From: an uncultured Alphaproteobacteria bacterium
GTDB taxonomy: Bacteria; Pseudomonadota; Alphaproteobacteria; CAAHEQ01; UBA3637
Direction of reading: 5' to 3'
DNA length: 64,000 nucleotides
NCBI GenBank assembly: GCA_937888725.1
Contig: CALARE010000010.1
Location: 7,155-71,154 of the forward strand
Shown: positions 29,930 to 43,671 of the stretch, one piece after another
Numbering within the stretch: position 1 is the first letter of the stretch
Layout: the number at the start of each line of letters is the position of its first letter
The notes under the pieces: model-generated
The model's input: only the letters and a program-made list of their open reading frames with translations
Databases searched by the model: none
Told to the model about the DNA's origin: nothing
Made by a program: the position numbers and the translations under genes

Positions 29930-31141
29930 CTATTCACCCGTTGTTTTTAATTCTTCAAATTTTTGTTTCATTGTCGGATTGTTTTTTGTTAAGCGTTTAA
30001 CTGATAAATCTTGTGCTTTATTATTCGCCAACCGCAAATTATTTTCAGAGGAGAGCAAAGCATCTTTTGTTTTTTGCAGATGATCAATTGTTTTATCAAT
30101 CTCATCAATCGCTTTTCTAAATTTATCACTCGCCAATTGAAAATTGCGTGCAAATTTATCTTTAAAATCATTCATTTCATCTTCAAATTTAGAAATATCA
30201 ATATTCTGATTTTTAAATTCCGCAATTTGCTTTCGATACTGAACAGAATTCAGAGCCGCATTGCGTAAAAGTGATATCATTGGGATAAAAAATTGTGGTC
30301 TTATTACATACATTTTTGGATATTTGTGTGATACATCAACAATACCCGTATTATACAATTCATTATCAGCCTCTAACAATGACACCAATACAGCATATTC
30401 ACATCCTTTTTCATTTCTATCTTTATCAAGTTCTTTAAAGAAATCTTCATTCTTGTGTTTTGTTGCAGTCGTATCCATTTCATTTTTCATTTCAAACATA
30501 ATAGATACAAATTCAATCCCTTCAGGCGTTGCTTCCTTAAAAATATAATCCCCTTTACTACCTGATTTTGAGTCATTATCTTTCTCAAAATAAGCATTTG
30601 AAAAAGCCGTTGAACGTAATTTGTTAAACTCGATTTCACAATGTTGTTCAAGTGTTTCTCCAACCATTTTGGTGGACATTTTAGTTTTCAAATCTTTATA
30701 AAATGAGATTGTTTCATCTTTTGCTTTTAATTGAATATCAAAATTTTCTTTTAAAGATTGCTCCCGCAATAATGCATCTTTTTTACTATCATTTAATGCA
30801 CTTTTAAGTTTTAAAATCTCTTGTTCTTTCAGTGCAATTTCTTCTTTTTGAATTGCAAGAGCCTCATTTAACGCCAATGCTTTTTCTTTATCATAAGAAA
30901 AAAGACGAGCTTTTAATTGCTCCATTTCATTAGAAAGAGCAAAAAGAGCTTTTTCTTTTTCAGCATGTAACTGCATTTTAACCAATTGTAACGCCTGTTC
31001 TTTTTCTTTTAAAAACTGCGTTTCTTTTTCTTTTAAATCTTTTTGAAATTCTTGTGTACGCACTTGATTAACAATAAGTGCATAATCAGATTCATCAACT
31101 GTAAAAACGTTTGAACATTTTGGACATTTAATTTCAGGCAT
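29930..31141 (-). CDS. DUF2130 protein with zinc ribbon and coiled coil
   Basis: 403 aa. The N-terminus contains CPKCSNVF, half of a zinc ribbon, then a long coiled coil (about residues 30-150). The DUF2130 core follows, with GDYIF and SIMFEMKNE, a D...ExK arrangement like PD-(D/E)xK nucleases, and [26 protein letters not shown]. The C-terminus is again coiled coil. The family is widespread, often near mobile or defence genes, and biochemically uncharacterised; nuclease activity is an inference from the motif. RBS gagggaa precedes the ATG. No partner gene is evident next to it. Confidence 0.8.
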   Translation of the reverse strand: MPEIKCPKCSNVFTVDESDYALIVNQVRTQEFQKDLKEKETQFLKEKEQALQLVKMQLHAEKEKALFALSNEMEQLKARLFSYDKEKALALNEALAIQKEEIALKEQEILKLKSALNDSKKDALLREQSLKENFDIQLKAKDETISFYKDLKTKMSTKMVGETLEQHCEIEFNKLRSTAFSNAYFEKDNDSKSGSKGDYIFKEATPEGIEFVSIMFEMKNEMDTTATKHKNEDFFKELDKDRNEKGCEYAVLVSLLEADNELYNTGIVDVSHKYPKMYVIRPQFFIPMISLLRNAALNSVQYRKQIAEFKNQNIDISKFEDEMNDFKDKFARNFQLASDKFRKAIDEIDKTIDHLQKTKDALLSSENNLRLANNKAQDLSVKRLTKNNPTMKQKFEELKTTGE

Positions 31142-31219
31142 ATTTCCCTCTCATAAAATTTTAGGATTATTTTACACCAAACACCTATAAAAAGTCAATT
31201 AAAACCCCTTATTACATAG

Positions 31220-31280
31220 TATAAAGTTTTATTGAAACAAAAATCACGCATCTTATATTTTTATTGTTTCAATTAACAAT
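31220..31280 (+). promoter_or_regulatory. Structured leader of the 57-aa gene with mutually exclusive hairpins
   Basis: A -10-like TATAAA sits at 31220-31225 with a poor -35. Downstream, ATTGAAACAA (31231-31240) pairs perfectly with TTGTTTCAAT (31264-31273). The segment ATTGTT (31263-31268) can instead pair with AACAAT (31275-31280), which ends just before the RBS region. The two helices share bases and cannot coexist. Confidence 0.45.
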
Positions 31281-31297
31281 CAAAAAAGGAGAAAATT

Positions 31298-31471
31298 ATG
31301 GATAATAATTCACATTCAAAAAATGCACCTTCAAATAACAACCAAGAATATATGTCTCAACAATCTGAGCAACAAAAAAATAAAGATGCTCAATCAAATA
31401 CACAAAATCAAGATAAACAAAATACACAAAAAAACGAATATAATCAAAACAATCAAACAGCTGATTGTTAA
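31298..31471 (+). CDS. Asn/Gln-rich microprotein
   Basis: 57 aa, too low in complexity to match any family I know: about half Asn and Gln, no hydrophobic segment, and a single Cys as the last residue. The RBS is very strong (AAAAAAGGAG, 7 nt from ATG). A structured leader precedes it, and a second hairpin plus an efficient terminator follow, all within about 350 nt. It looks like a genuine highly translated small gene; the protein might be a stress or aggregation-prone peptide, or the RNA might be the functional product. Confidence 0.6.
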   Translation: MDNNSHSKNAPSNNNQEYMSQQSEQQKNKDAQSNTQNQDKQNTQKNEYNQNNQTADC

Positions 31472-31480
31472 TTCACCTTA

Positions 31481-31514
31481 CCTCGGGTTGTGTTCCTCCC
31501 TTCATAACCCGAGG
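31481..31514 (+). ncRNA. Stem-loop displaying CCUCCC, candidate anti-Shine-Dalgarno RNA element
   Basis: CCTCGGGTT (31481-31489) pairs perfectly with AACCCGAGG (31506-31514). The 16-nt loop GTGTTCCTCCCTTCAT exposes CCTCCC, which is complementary to Shine-Dalgarno sequences. It lies in the 3' UTR of the microprotein gene, followed immediately by a terminator. The arrangement resembles the CcsR/cuckoo RNAs of Rhodobacter, which follow a small ORF and carry CCUCC loops. Confidence 0.5.
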
Positions 31515-31517
31515 ATA

Positions 31518-31560
31518 GCAAAAAGCAGATAGGAATTTAGTCTATCTGCTTTTTGTATTT
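31518..31560 (+). terminator. Terminator of the microprotein transcript
   Basis: AAAAAGCAGATAG / CTATCTGCTTTTT, a perfect 13-bp stem (31520-31532 and 31542-31554) with a 9-nt loop, followed by GTATTT. It defines the 3' end of the small transcript. Confidence 0.85.
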
Positions 31561-31570
31561 AGAAAAAAAT

Positions 31571-31621
31571 TTTTAATATATTAAACCGCTCAGAAATTGA
31601 ACGGTTTAATATATTTTTTAA
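31571..31621. terminator. pckG terminator (bidirectional)
   Basis: AATATATTAAACCG / CGGTTTAATATATT, a perfect 14-bp stem (31575-31588 and 31602-31615) with T-runs on both outer sides. It ends pckG on the minus strand and backs up the microprotein terminator on the plus strand. Confidence 0.8.
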
Positions 31622-31625
31622 TTGA

Positions 31626-33437
31626 TTATTTCTTCCTTTCTAAACGTTTTTGAAGAAGTAATAATTCTGCTTCAAAATCTTCAGGTAATCGTTTTTGTTT
31701 ACGCAGTGGTTTAAAATAATCACTTTGGGCTTTAACATCAGCAAGTGCCATATTAACATCAACACTCATCAACTCATTAAAGCGTTCTTCGCTCATATTA
31801 AGACCTTTCCACCGTAAATCTTGATAAGTTGGAGAATATCCAAACACACTTTCAACGGCACTTGCTTGACCATTAACACGTTTTACAATCCATTCTAAAA
31901 CACGCATATTTTCACCAAACCCTGGCCAAATGAAGTGTCCCTCACTATCTTTTCTAAACCAATTTACACGGAAAATGAGCGGTTTTTTATCAAGTTTTGC
32001 ACCCATTGAAAGCCAATGCAACCAATAATCTCCCATATTATACCCACAGAAAGGCAACATAGCCATTGGATCACGCCTAATTTCACCCGTTTTCCCCTCA
32101 GAAGCGGCCGTTTTTTCCGACCCCATTGTGCTGGCTAAATAAACACCATGTTGCCAATTGTATGATTGGTAAACAAGGGGCGTATTACTTGCCAAACGGC
32201 CACCAAAAATAAAGGCATCAATTGGAACACCTGCTGGATTTTCCCACTCTGTATCAATTGATGGACATTGACTTGCTGGTGCCGTGAACCGAGAGTTTGG
32301 ATGTGCTGCGGGTCTACCACAATCAGGTGTCCAATCATTTCCTTGCCAATCAATTAAATGTTTGGGGGCTTTATCTGTTAATCCTTCCCACCAAACATCA
32401 CCATCATCTGTCAATGCAACATTTGTAAAAATAGTATTCGCCCTGCAAGATTCAACCGCATTTTTGTTTGTTTTTATTGAGGTCCCTGGTGCAACACCAA
32501 AGAATCCAGCTTCAGGATTAATGGCTCTTAGCTGGCCTGTTTCATCAGGCTTAATCCATGCAATGTCATCACCCACGGTTGAAACTTCCCAATCAGCCAT
32601 TGATTTTGGAGGAATAAGCATTGCCATATTTGTTTTACCGCATGCACTTGGAAAAGCTGCAGCCACATAAGAAGAAAGCCCCAATTTTTTATTTTTTAAC
32701 CCAACAATAAGCATGTGCTCCGCAAGCCAACCATTTTCCCTTGCCATTGTAGTTGCGATACGTAAAGCCAAACACTTTTTACCCAACAAAGCATTACCAC
32801 CATAACCACTGCCAAAAGAGATAATTTCCTTTGTTTCTGGAAAATGTGTAATATATGTTTTTTCAGGATTACATGGCCATGCAACATCTGTTTGCCCTTT
32901 TTTTAATGGCATACCGACAGAATGAAAACATTTAACAAAATCTTTGTCTTTTAAGACAGTCCAAACCTTTTTACCCATTCTTGTCATGATTCGCATATTG
33001 GCAACAACATAGGGCGAATCTGTAATTTCAACCCCTATTTCTGCGATATTTGAACCTAAAGGCCCCATTGAAAATGGAATAACATACATTGTGCGACCAC
33101 GCATACACCCCTTCATTAATTTTGAAAGCATTTTTTTCATTTTTTTAGGAGGTGCCCAGTTATTTGTTGGACCTGCATCAATTTCATTTTCCGAACAAAT
33201 AAAAGTTCTACTTTCAACACGAGCAACATCTTTTGGATTGGAACGTGCTAAAAAGCTATTTGGTCTTTTTTTAGGATTAAGTGGAATAAAGGTGCCCTTT
33301 TCAACCAATAAAGAGCAGATTTTTTTATTTTCTTTTTCCGTTCCATCACACCAATAAATTTCATCTGGTTCAGTTACTTTGGCAATTGACATAACCCAAT
33401 CAATAACCTTTTGATTTTTTGTTGGATATTTTTCCAT
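31626..33437 (-). CDS. pckG: Phosphoenolpyruvate carboxykinase (GTP)
   Basis: 603 aa, the GTP-dependent class. Diagnostic motifs are [13 protein letters not shown] (kinase-1a with reactive Cys), [26 protein letters not shown] and NWFRKD. It interconverts oxaloacetate and PEP with GTP/GDP; in fermenters it often fixes CO2 in the PEP-to-oxaloacetate direction. Most alphaproteobacteria carry the unrelated ATP-type enzyme, so the GTP type is noteworthy. RBS aggaga precedes the ATG. It is a single-gene unit with its own terminator. Confidence 0.96.
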   Translation of the reverse strand: MEKYPTKNQKVIDWVMSIAKVTEPDEIYWCDGTEKENKKICSLLVEKGTFIPLNPKKRPNSFLARSNPKDVARVESRTFICSENEIDAGPTNNWAPPKKMKKMLSKLMKGCMRGRTMYVIPFSMGPLGSNIAEIGVEITDSPYVVANMRIMTRMGKKVWTVLKDKDFVKCFHSVGMPLKKGQTDVAWPCNPEKTYITHFPETKEIISFGSGYGGNALLGKKCLALRIATTMARENGWLAEHMLIVGLKNKKLGLSSYVAAAFPSACGKTNMAMLIPPKSMADWEVSTVGDDIAWIKPDETGQLRAINPEAGFFGVAPGTSIKTNKNAVESCRANTIFTNVALTDDGDVWWEGLTDKAPKHLIDWQGNDWTPDCGRPAAHPNSRFTAPASQCPSIDTEWENPAGVPIDAFIFGGRLASNTPLVYQSYNWQHGVYLASTMGSEKTAASEGKTGEIRRDPMAMLPFCGYNMGDYWLHWLSMGAKLDKKPLIFRVNWFRKDSEGHFIWPGFGENMRVLEWIVKRVNGQASAVESVFGYSPTYQDLRWKGLNMSEERFNELMSVDVNMALADVKAQSDYFKPLRKQKRLPEDFEAELLLLQKRLERKK

Positions 33438-33567
33438 TTTTTATCTCTCCTATAATATGAAACCTATTTTTAATCATACTGAATAACCCTAAAAAGTCAA
33501 ACCATTTTTTCGTAGATTTTAGCAAACCATACATACAGATGTTTTTAATATTTAGCACACAAAAAAG

Positions 33568-33596
33568 TTGAAATTTAAATTATTTCCTGTTAGCAT
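33568..33596 (+). promoter_or_regulatory. Promoter of the bamD-recN-ligA operon
   Basis: -35 TTGAAA, 17-bp spacer, -10 TAGCAT, 24 nt before the bamD start codon. Confidence 0.55.
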
Positions 33597-33620
33597 AACA
33601 AAAAAACAAAAGGATTTATA

Positions 33621-34379
33621 ATGAAAAAAATTAAAACATTTCTCTGTCTTACTTTTTTAGGTTCTTTTTTATCAGGGTGTGCTGCAGGTGATAATTCTAT
33701 TCCAGATACACCTGTTGAACATCTTTATAATCAAGGGCATCATCACTTTTCTCAAAAAGACTATGAAGAAGCAGCTCGTTATTTTGATGAGGTTGAAAAA
33801 CAGCATCCTTATTCTGCATGGGCACCAAGAGCACAAGTTATGACCGCTTTTTCATTCTATAATGCTGGCAAATATGATGATGCCATTTTAGCATTAGATA
33901 GATTTATTCAATTACATCCTGGGAATCGCAATATTGCTTATGCTTATTATTTAAAAGGGCTTTGCTATTTTGAACAAATGTCAGATGTTAGCCGTGAACA
34001 AAAAATGACAGAAGATGCTTTAGAAACGTTTAAAGAGTTGTTATACCGTTTTCCAAATTCAGTCTATGTGCCAGATGTGAATGAAAAATTAAAAGAAATC
34101 GCATCTCACTTAGCAGGAAAGGAAATGTCTGTTGGTAGATATTATTTAAAGAATCAAGAATATCTTCCCGCATTAAATCGTTTTCAATCTGTTTTAATTG
34201 ATCACCCACATGCGAATCAGTCATCCGAAGCTTTATATAGATTAGCCACCTGTTATGTATCACTTGGAATGATGCCTGAGGCAAAACAAATGCAAACATT
34301 GTTGGCTCATTATTATCCTAAAAGTCCATGGACTGAAAAAACAAACAAGATGATTCAAAAATATACTAAAGAGAAATAA
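33621..34379 (+). CDS. bamD: Outer-membrane assembly lipoprotein BamD
   Basis: 252 aa. The lipoprotein signal peptide ends in LSGC (Cys20), followed by about five TPR-type repeats (LYNQGHHHFSQKDYEEAARYFDEVEKQHPYSAWAPRA and similar units). BamD is the essential lipoprotein partner of BamA in beta-barrel insertion. RBS aaaagga. Its stop is directly followed by the recN ATG, giving the alphaproteobacterial order bamD-recN-ligA. Confidence 0.93.
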   Translation: MKKIKTFLCLTFLGSFLSGCAAGDNSIPDTPVEHLYNQGHHHFSQKDYEEAARYFDEVEKQHPYSAWAPRAQVMTAFSFYNAGKYDDAILALDRFIQLHPGNRNIAYAYYLKGLCYFEQMSDVSREQKMTEDALETFKELLYRFPNSVYVPDVNEKLKEIASHLAGKEMSVGRYYLKNQEYLPALNRFQSVLIDHPHANQSSEALYRLATCYVSLGMMPEAKQMQTLLAHYYPKSPWTEKTNKMIQKYTKEK

Positions 34380-38149
<3,770 letters not shown>

Positions 38150-38216
38150 AAAAAAAGAAGATATGATGTATTTAAGGGGAAGATATGATATCTTATTAAA
38201 TATATAGGGCAAAAAA

Positions 38217-40865
38217 ATGGTAGACGAAAAAGACGTTGAAACAACTGAAAAGCAAGAGATATTAACACGCCCAGCTTACGGTCTTGGTGCAGAGGGGGAA
38301 TTACTCAATCAAATTGCAGCTCCTGACCGTAAAGAAGAACGTGAAAAAGAAAAAAAGAAAAAGAAGAAATCACAGCAAAAACCTGTTTCTTCAATTTCTT
38401 TTATTATTTTAATGCGTAGCACGTTGTTTATTGATGCAATAAAACGTAAATACAAAAAAGTTTTTCAATTTTTCTCATATATATGGATATTTTTTACCTG
38501 TCTTGTCTATGCTGGTGGAATTACAATGATTTTCACCATTAATTATGCTCGAACACACTTTCCCATTATTGTTGAAACTTATCTAAAGAGAAATAATATT
38601 GAGGTTGAAACACTTGAGGTTTCAGATAACACTTTATCACGCATTCGTTTATCTAATGTACAAGATATGAATAATTCCTACCATATTAGAAATATGTATT
38701 TATATTCCTCATTTGGTGATTTTTTGCGTAAAAAAGTACATCGTGTTGAATTTGATTATTTAACAGTTAAAATAAAAGATACAGGTTCAGATGTCGAAAT
38801 GAGTCCTCTTTTTTCTATGTTGTTGAATATGGATAACCAACAAGATGTCACCATCGACTCTGTTGTTATTAAAAATGCCTTACTTGAAATTGAAGGTAAA
38901 AATTATAAAGTGCCTATCAATTTTTCACTTGATGCCCATTTTGGTGACACAAACGAAATGAATATTCCGTTGAGAATTCGAACAGAAGACACCAATTTAA
39001 TGGGAAATCTTACATTAACAAAAACAGGAAAAGAATTTACTTGGACGCTTAGAAACCTACGCGGAACAACTAATTTATTAGATAAAAAAACAGAAAATTT
39101 ATCAGGCTCTGTTGTATTAAAAACACGCGAATTAACACCTACAGATATTCAAATCAATGGTGTATTTGAACTTGGTTCTTCTGTTAAAAAAATTAAAGTT
39201 GATTTAAAAAGTAGAAAAAAAACATTTGAAGGAACTTTAGATTTTTCAGAAGCAACAAAGCAAGACAACAAAGAAAATATCCTTACAAAATTATCTGTTG
39301 ACTTTGATGCACTTCATATAAATTCTTTTTCAAGTATATCTTCATTAAATCCAATTACTATTCATATTGAGCAAATTGGCAATCCATCTTTTTCTCTTAA
39401 AAATTTATCGGGGACATTATACGGCAATTTAGCCTGTGTCAATTTAAATTGTTCTTATGACATCACTGATGATACGCCAATTTCAATTGAAAAGGTAATT
39501 TATAAAGATGGAGTCAACACATATACAAATGATGAACCTGTTACTTTTACCGCAACTCAACAGGAAGATACTCTTAGATTATCTGGACATCTCTCTGTCG
39601 CAAATATCAAAGGGAACAATCTTGTCTTTGAAGGACAAAAACAACCTGCCAATACGAAATTGAAATTAAATGCAGATACTTTTTTAATTAAAACAGATGA
39701 ATTAAACCCAGAGCGTTCCGCATCATTTTCGGCACAACAGTTATATCTAAAAGCTCCTGAGCACGAAATAAAGAACGCATCAATATATATTAAAGATATA
39801 TACCGTATTGAACATCAGTATGCCCTAACCTCACCATATATTCAACTTTATAACAATGATGTGGTGAAAAAACCATTCTCTCTAAATATTTATTCCGAAA
39901 ATGGACATACACAAGCTAAAGCTCTTTTTGCTGATGAGAAAATTCAAGCAAACTTTAATGGGATTGTAAATTTAAGTTCTGGTCATTTCTCTGGTACAAT
40001 ATTTATCCCACCTCTTTATCTTGAACAAATCAAAGATTTACCTCAAATTTCATCCCTTTTCCCTAAAGATATAGAGGATATAAAAGGACAAATTTCATTA
40101 TATGGTAATATTGATTGGAAAAATGACAAACAAATTTCTGGTCCACTTTATCTTTCTTTAAAAAATATTTATTTTTCCAAAGGCAGTTCTAGAATTAAAA
40201 ATTTAAATTCAGTTTTGGCATTACAATCACTACAACCTTTTATTTCTCAATCAGCTCAAAATATTTCTATTGATGAAATCGAAGCTGGCATTCCAATGCA
40301 AAATATTCGTGCCTCTGTTAGATTTGAAAATCAACAATTGCGTATATTCTCGCTCTCTAGCTCATTTGCTGGAATTCCACTTGTAGCTGATTTAACAACC
40401 ATCCCATATAAAACAAACAACTCATTTTTATATTTTAGAAATGGTTCTATTTCGTGGGAAGATGTTAATCCTTACTTAAAAATTGAAGGGTTATCTTTAG
40501 CTGGAAATGGTAGTATTTATATTCCTGTTGAAGCAACGCCACAATCTATACAAATTAGAAATGCTGAAGTCAAACTCCTTAATACAATTTTGACATATAC
40601 AGGTACAAATGAAGATTTAAAAAATACTCTTTTTAAAAATGCTGATGAATATATTATTAGAAGTGGCACATTTAATGTATCATCTCAAGCAAATAACATT
40701 TTGGATGCCTATATTAATATCGAAGGTAGAGAAAAAAATGAAACAGAACATCGGTTTTATCGTACTGACAAATCATTCAATTTTAATGAATTGTTTAAAC
40801 CAGATAAAACTGAGCCCATTCCATCTCAAATTCTGAAATTACAAGATCAACTCTCACACAAATAG
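38217..40865 (+). CDS. YdbH-like AsmA-type envelope protein
   Basis: 882 aa. A charged cytoplasmic N-terminus with a Lys/Glu-rich stretch is followed by a single membrane helix (about residues 86-108). The rest is a large periplasmic beta-rich region with the repeating groove pattern of AsmA-like proteins; the C-terminal third (IPLYLEQ-type segments and GxGSIYIPVEATPQSIQIRN) resembles YdbH. E. coli YdbH helps move phospholipids to the outer membrane. It follows ligA by 67 bp and has an aggg RBS. The YdbH assignment rests on architecture and local motifs and is moderate. Confidence 0.65.
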   Translation: MVDEKDVETTEKQEILTRPAYGLGAEGELLNQIAAPDRKEEREKEKKKKKKSQQKPVSSISFIILMRSTLFIDAIKRKYKKVFQFFSYIWIFFTCLVYAGGITMIFTINYARTHFPIIVETYLKRNNIEVETLEVSDNTLSRIRLSNVQDMNNSYHIRNMYLYSSFGDFLRKKVHRVEFDYLTVKIKDTGSDVEMSPLFSMLLNMDNQQDVTIDSVVIKNALLEIEGKNYKVPINFSLDAHFGDTNEMNIPLRIRTEDTNLMGNLTLTKTGKEFTWTLRNLRGTTNLLDKKTENLSGSVVLKTRELTPTDIQINGVFELGSSVKKIKVDLKSRKKTFEGTLDFSEATKQDNKENILTKLSVDFDALHINSFSSISSLNPITIHIEQIGNPSFSLKNLSGTLYGNLACVNLNCSYDITDDTPISIEKVIYKDGVNTYTNDEPVTFTATQQEDTLRLSGHLSVANIKGNNLVFEGQKQPANTKLKLNADTFLIKTDELNPERSASFSAQQLYLKAPEHEIKNASIYIKDIYRIEHQYALTSPYIQLYNNDVVKKPFSLNIYSENGHTQAKALFADEKIQANFNGIVNLSSGHFSGTIFIPPLYLEQIKDLPQISSLFPKDIEDIKGQISLYGNIDWKNDKQISGPLYLSLKNIYFSKGSSRIKNLNSVLALQSLQPFISQSAQNISIDEIEAGIPMQNIRASVRFENQQLRIFSLSSSFAGIPLVADLTTIPYKTNNSFLYFRNGSISWEDVNPYLKIEGLSLAGNGSIYIPVEATPQSIQIRNAEVKLLNTILTYTGTNEDLKNTLFKNADEYIIRSGTFNVSSQANNILDAYINIEGREKNETEHRFYRTDKSFNFNELFKPDKTEPIPSQILKLQDQLSHK

Positions 40866-40938
40866 GAGGTTTTTTAGATAAAAAAAAGAGCAACATACTC
40901 AAAATAATATAATTTTTTATCAAAAAAGAAAAAAAGAC

Positions 40939-40967
40939 TTGCAAATTTTATATTTTTTATGTATAAG
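40939..40967 (+). promoter_or_regulatory. Promoter of the rpmF-plsX-fabH operon
   Basis: -35 TTGCAA, 17-bp spacer, -10 TATAAG. The roughly 60-nt leader contains a hairpin, ACATCAA-tgg-TTGATGT (40991-41007), shortly before the rpmF RBS. Confidence 0.6.
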
Positions 40968-41035
40968 ATAAACCCTATTGTAAGTAAAAGACATCAATGG
41001 TTGATGTTTAACAAATTAGAAGAAGAGAGATTAAA

Positions 41036-41227
41036 ATGGCAGTACCTAAGAAAAAAACATCCAAATCAAAAAAGAACATGCGTCGTTCACATTTGGCTTT
41101 GGGCACAAATGCATGTATTGAATGTCCAAAATGTGGCGAATTAACACGCCCACACCATGTTTGTGAATCATGCGGTCATTACAATAAAAAAGATATTATT
41201 GTAAAAGAAACATCTGAAGCAAAATAA
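41036..41227 (+). CDS. rpmF: 50S ribosomal protein L32
   Basis: 63 aa. It starts [19 protein letters not shown], the invariant L32 beginning, and keeps four zinc-binding cysteines (CPKCGE ... VCESCGHY). It is the first gene of the conserved rpmF-plsX-fabH cluster, which links ribosome and phospholipid synthesis. RBS agaagagag. The leader hairpin could mediate feedback. Confidence 0.97.
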   Translation: MAVPKKKTSKSKKNMRRSHLALGTNACIECPKCGELTRPHHVCESCGHYNKKDIIVKETSEAK

Positions 41228-41238
41228 GGAATTGACTG

Positions 41239-42282
41239 TTGAGCGAAACATTAGTCATATCAATTGATGCGATGGGGGGCGATAATGCTCCCCAATCAGT
41301 GATTGAAGGCGTCAGCCTTGTCGCAAAAAAAGAACCATCTGTATTTTTCTTCCTATACGGAGATGAAACACAGATAAAAAAATTAGCCGATGAATATAAA
41401 ATACCTGATACACGATACAAAATTCATCACACAACAGATGTAATCAGAGGAGATGCAAAACCCTCTATTGCCATTCGTAGTGGTCGTGAAAGTAGCATGT
41501 GGAAAGCCATCATGTCTGTTCGCAATGGTTATTCTAAGGCCGTTGTGTCAGCAGGGAACACGGGAGCATTAATGGCTATGAGTAAAATTTGTCTTGGCAC
41601 ACTTCCTGGAATTGATAGACCCGCTATCGCGGCTGTTTTACCAACAAGTAAAACACCTCTTGTTGCCTTAGATTTAGGGGCAAATGCAGAGTGTAATTCA
41701 CAAAATCTTGTTGAATTTGCGATTATGGGGCATGTTTTACATCGCGTTTTATATAAAACGAAACAACCTACTGTTGGCTTGTTGAATATTGGCTCTGAAG
41801 AAACAAAGGGCCGTGATGAAATAAGAGAGGCCGCCACCACATTAAAAGCATTAGAGGATAAAATTAACTTTATCGGCTTTGTTGAAGGCAATGATATTTG
41901 TGCAGGAAAAGCAGATGTTATTGTTTCTGATGGTTTTTCTGGCAACATCGCATTAAAAACCATCGAAGGGACCGCAAAATTCATTACAACAATTCTTAAA
42001 AAAACAATCAAACAATCTTTAGTTTCTAAGATTGGATTTTTATTAGCTACGCCCGCTTTACTCAAAATGAAAAAGGAAATGGATCCAAGAAATTATAATG
42101 GAGCTATGTTTTTGGGATTAAAGGGGATATCTGTTAAAAGTCATGGGGGTGCAGATGCATACGCTTTCGCTTGTGCATTAGAATCAGCAATTCATATGGC
42201 AAAAAATGATTTGTGCAATAAAATAAAAGAGGAACTTCGTCATACAATTGATGTTGATGTTCCAGATGTTATCGTTGAATAA
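41239..42282 (+). CDS. plsX: Phosphate acyltransferase PlsX
   Basis: 347 aa. It starts with LVISIDAMGGDNAP, the PlsX signature, and has SAGNTGALM and DGFSGNIALKTIEG. It converts acyl-ACP to acyl-phosphate for phospholipid synthesis. The start is TTG at 41239 with aagga 8 nt upstream; no in-frame ATG precedes the conserved N-terminus. 11 nt downstream of rpmF. Confidence 0.95.
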   Translation: MSETLVISIDAMGGDNAPQSVIEGVSLVAKKEPSVFFFLYGDETQIKKLADEYKIPDTRYKIHHTTDVIRGDAKPSIAIRSGRESSMWKAIMSVRNGYSKAVVSAGNTGALMAMSKICLGTLPGIDRPAIAAVLPTSKTPLVALDLGANAECNSQNLVEFAIMGHVLHRVLYKTKQPTVGLLNIGSEETKGRDEIREAATTLKALEDKINFIGFVEGNDICAGKADVIVSDGFSGNIALKTIEGTAKFITTILKKTIKQSLVSKIGFLLATPALLKMKKEMDPRNYNGAMFLGLKGISVKSHGGADAYAFACALESAIHMAKNDLCNKIKEELRHTIDVDVPDVIVE

Positions 42283-42297
42283 AAAAAGGGTTATAAA

Positions 42298-43272
42298 ATG
42301 ATTAGATCTATCATCTCTGGAGTTGGCGGTTATCTGCCTGAAAAAATTTTAACAAATTTTGATTTAGAAAAAATGGTCGAAACCAGTGATGAATGGATTC
42401 GTGAACGAACAGGCATCCAATCTCGTCATATAGCAGCTCAAGATCAAACGACATCGAGCTTAGCAATTGAAGCTGGTAAAGATGCATTAAAAAATGCTGG
42501 ATTAACAGGGACAGATTTGGATTTAATTATTTTAGCCACAACAACTCCAGATGATACAACTCCTGCGACTGCTATGCGTGTTCAAGCAGATTTAGGTGCC
42601 GTTAATGCTTTTGCATTTGATGTACAAGCTGCTTGCTCAGGTTTTATGTATGCTCTTAGTGTTGCAGATAAATTTATTCAAACTGGGACTGTTAAAACAG
42701 CACTCGTCATTGGAGCTGAAACGCTCTCTCGTATTGTTGATTGGAACGATAGAAACACTTGTGTTCTTTTTGGAGATGGAGCTGGAGCCGTTATTCTACA
42801 GGCAAAAGAAATAGATAAAAATGATGTTAATAGTGCCGGGATTTTAGATATCATTTTACATTCTGATGGCACATTAAGAGATTTACTCACAACCACAGGT
42901 GGTGTATCTCGCACACAAACAGCAGGTTATGTTCATATGGAAGGGAGAGAAGTTTTCCGACATGCTGTTACAAATTTATCAAATGTAGCACAAGAAGTCA
43001 TTGACAAAACAAATATTTCTCTTGCTGATATTGATTTTTTGGTACCACATCAAGCTAATATTCGCATTATTGAGGGAACAGCTAAAAAATTAGATATTAG
43101 CCTAGATAAGGTTATTATCACACTTCCTCACCAAGGCAATACATCTGCAGCATCCATTCCATTAGCACTGTATGAGGGTGTTAAATCTCAAAAATTGAAA
43201 AAAGGAGATTTAATTTTATTAGATGCTATGGGAGCTGGTTTTACTTGGGCCGGAGCTCTTATTAGATTATAA
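42298..43272 (+). CDS. fabH: 3-oxoacyl-ACP synthase III FabH
   Basis: 324 aa thiolase-fold enzyme that starts fatty-acid synthesis from acetyl-CoA and malonyl-ACP. The triad is intact: Cys113 in QAACSGFM, His251 in VPHQANIRI, Asn281 in HQGNTSAAS. The spacing matches E. coli FabH (112/244/274). RBS aaaggg; 15 nt after plsX. A U-rich hairpin without a following T-run (43273-43295) comes after it. Confidence 0.96.
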   Translation: MIRSIISGVGGYLPEKILTNFDLEKMVETSDEWIRERTGIQSRHIAAQDQTTSSLAIEAGKDALKNAGLTGTDLDLIILATTTPDDTTPATAMRVQADLGAVNAFAFDVQAACSGFMYALSVADKFIQTGTVKTALVIGAETLSRIVDWNDRNTCVLFGDGAGAVILQAKEIDKNDVNSAGILDIILHSDGTLRDLLTTTGGVSRTQTAGYVHMEGREVFRHAVTNLSNVAQEVIDKTNISLADIDFLVPHQANIRIIEGTAKKLDISLDKVIITLPHQGNTSAASIPLALYEGVKSQKLKKGDLILLDAMGAGFTWAGALIRL

Positions 43273-43365
43273 TTTTTTCTCATAGTGAGAAAAAAATACT
43301 TGAAAATATTTGAATTTTATGACATTCTAGGATTAGAAAATTTTTAATTAATAAAGGAAAAAAAC

Positions 43366-43659
43366 ATGACACAAAAAACAATTACACGTGCAGATATAGC
43401 AGATGCTATCTATCGCGAACTTGGGTTTTCACACGCTGAATCATTTAAGTTGATTGAACAAATGTTACAAGATATTATCGAAGCATTGTCTGAAGGTGAA
43501 ACAGTGAAAATTTCCAAATTTGCTTCATTTATCCCTCACAAGAAAAAAGAACGTGTCGGTCGCAATCCAAAAACAGGTGTCAAACATGCTATTTCACCAC
43601 GTACAGTTGTTTCATTTAAGGCATCTAATACCTTAAAAAATATGTTAAAAAATAGCTAA
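43366..43659 (+). CDS. ihfA: Integration host factor alpha subunit
   Basis: 97 aa HU/IHF-family DNA-bending protein. ITRADIADAIYRELG at the N-terminus, GETVKISKFASF in the body and GRNPKTG in the beta arm identify it. Position between fabH and a MerR gene is the conserved alphaproteobacterial context for ihfA. RBS aaagga. A weak internal promoter may exist in the 93-bp gap upstream. Confidence 0.93.
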   Translation: MTQKTITRADIADAIYRELGFSHAESFKLIEQMLQDIIEALSEGETVKISKFASFIPHKKKERVGRNPKTGVKHAISPRTVVSFKASNTLKNMLKNS

Positions 43660-43671
43660 TAGGAGTGTTTT

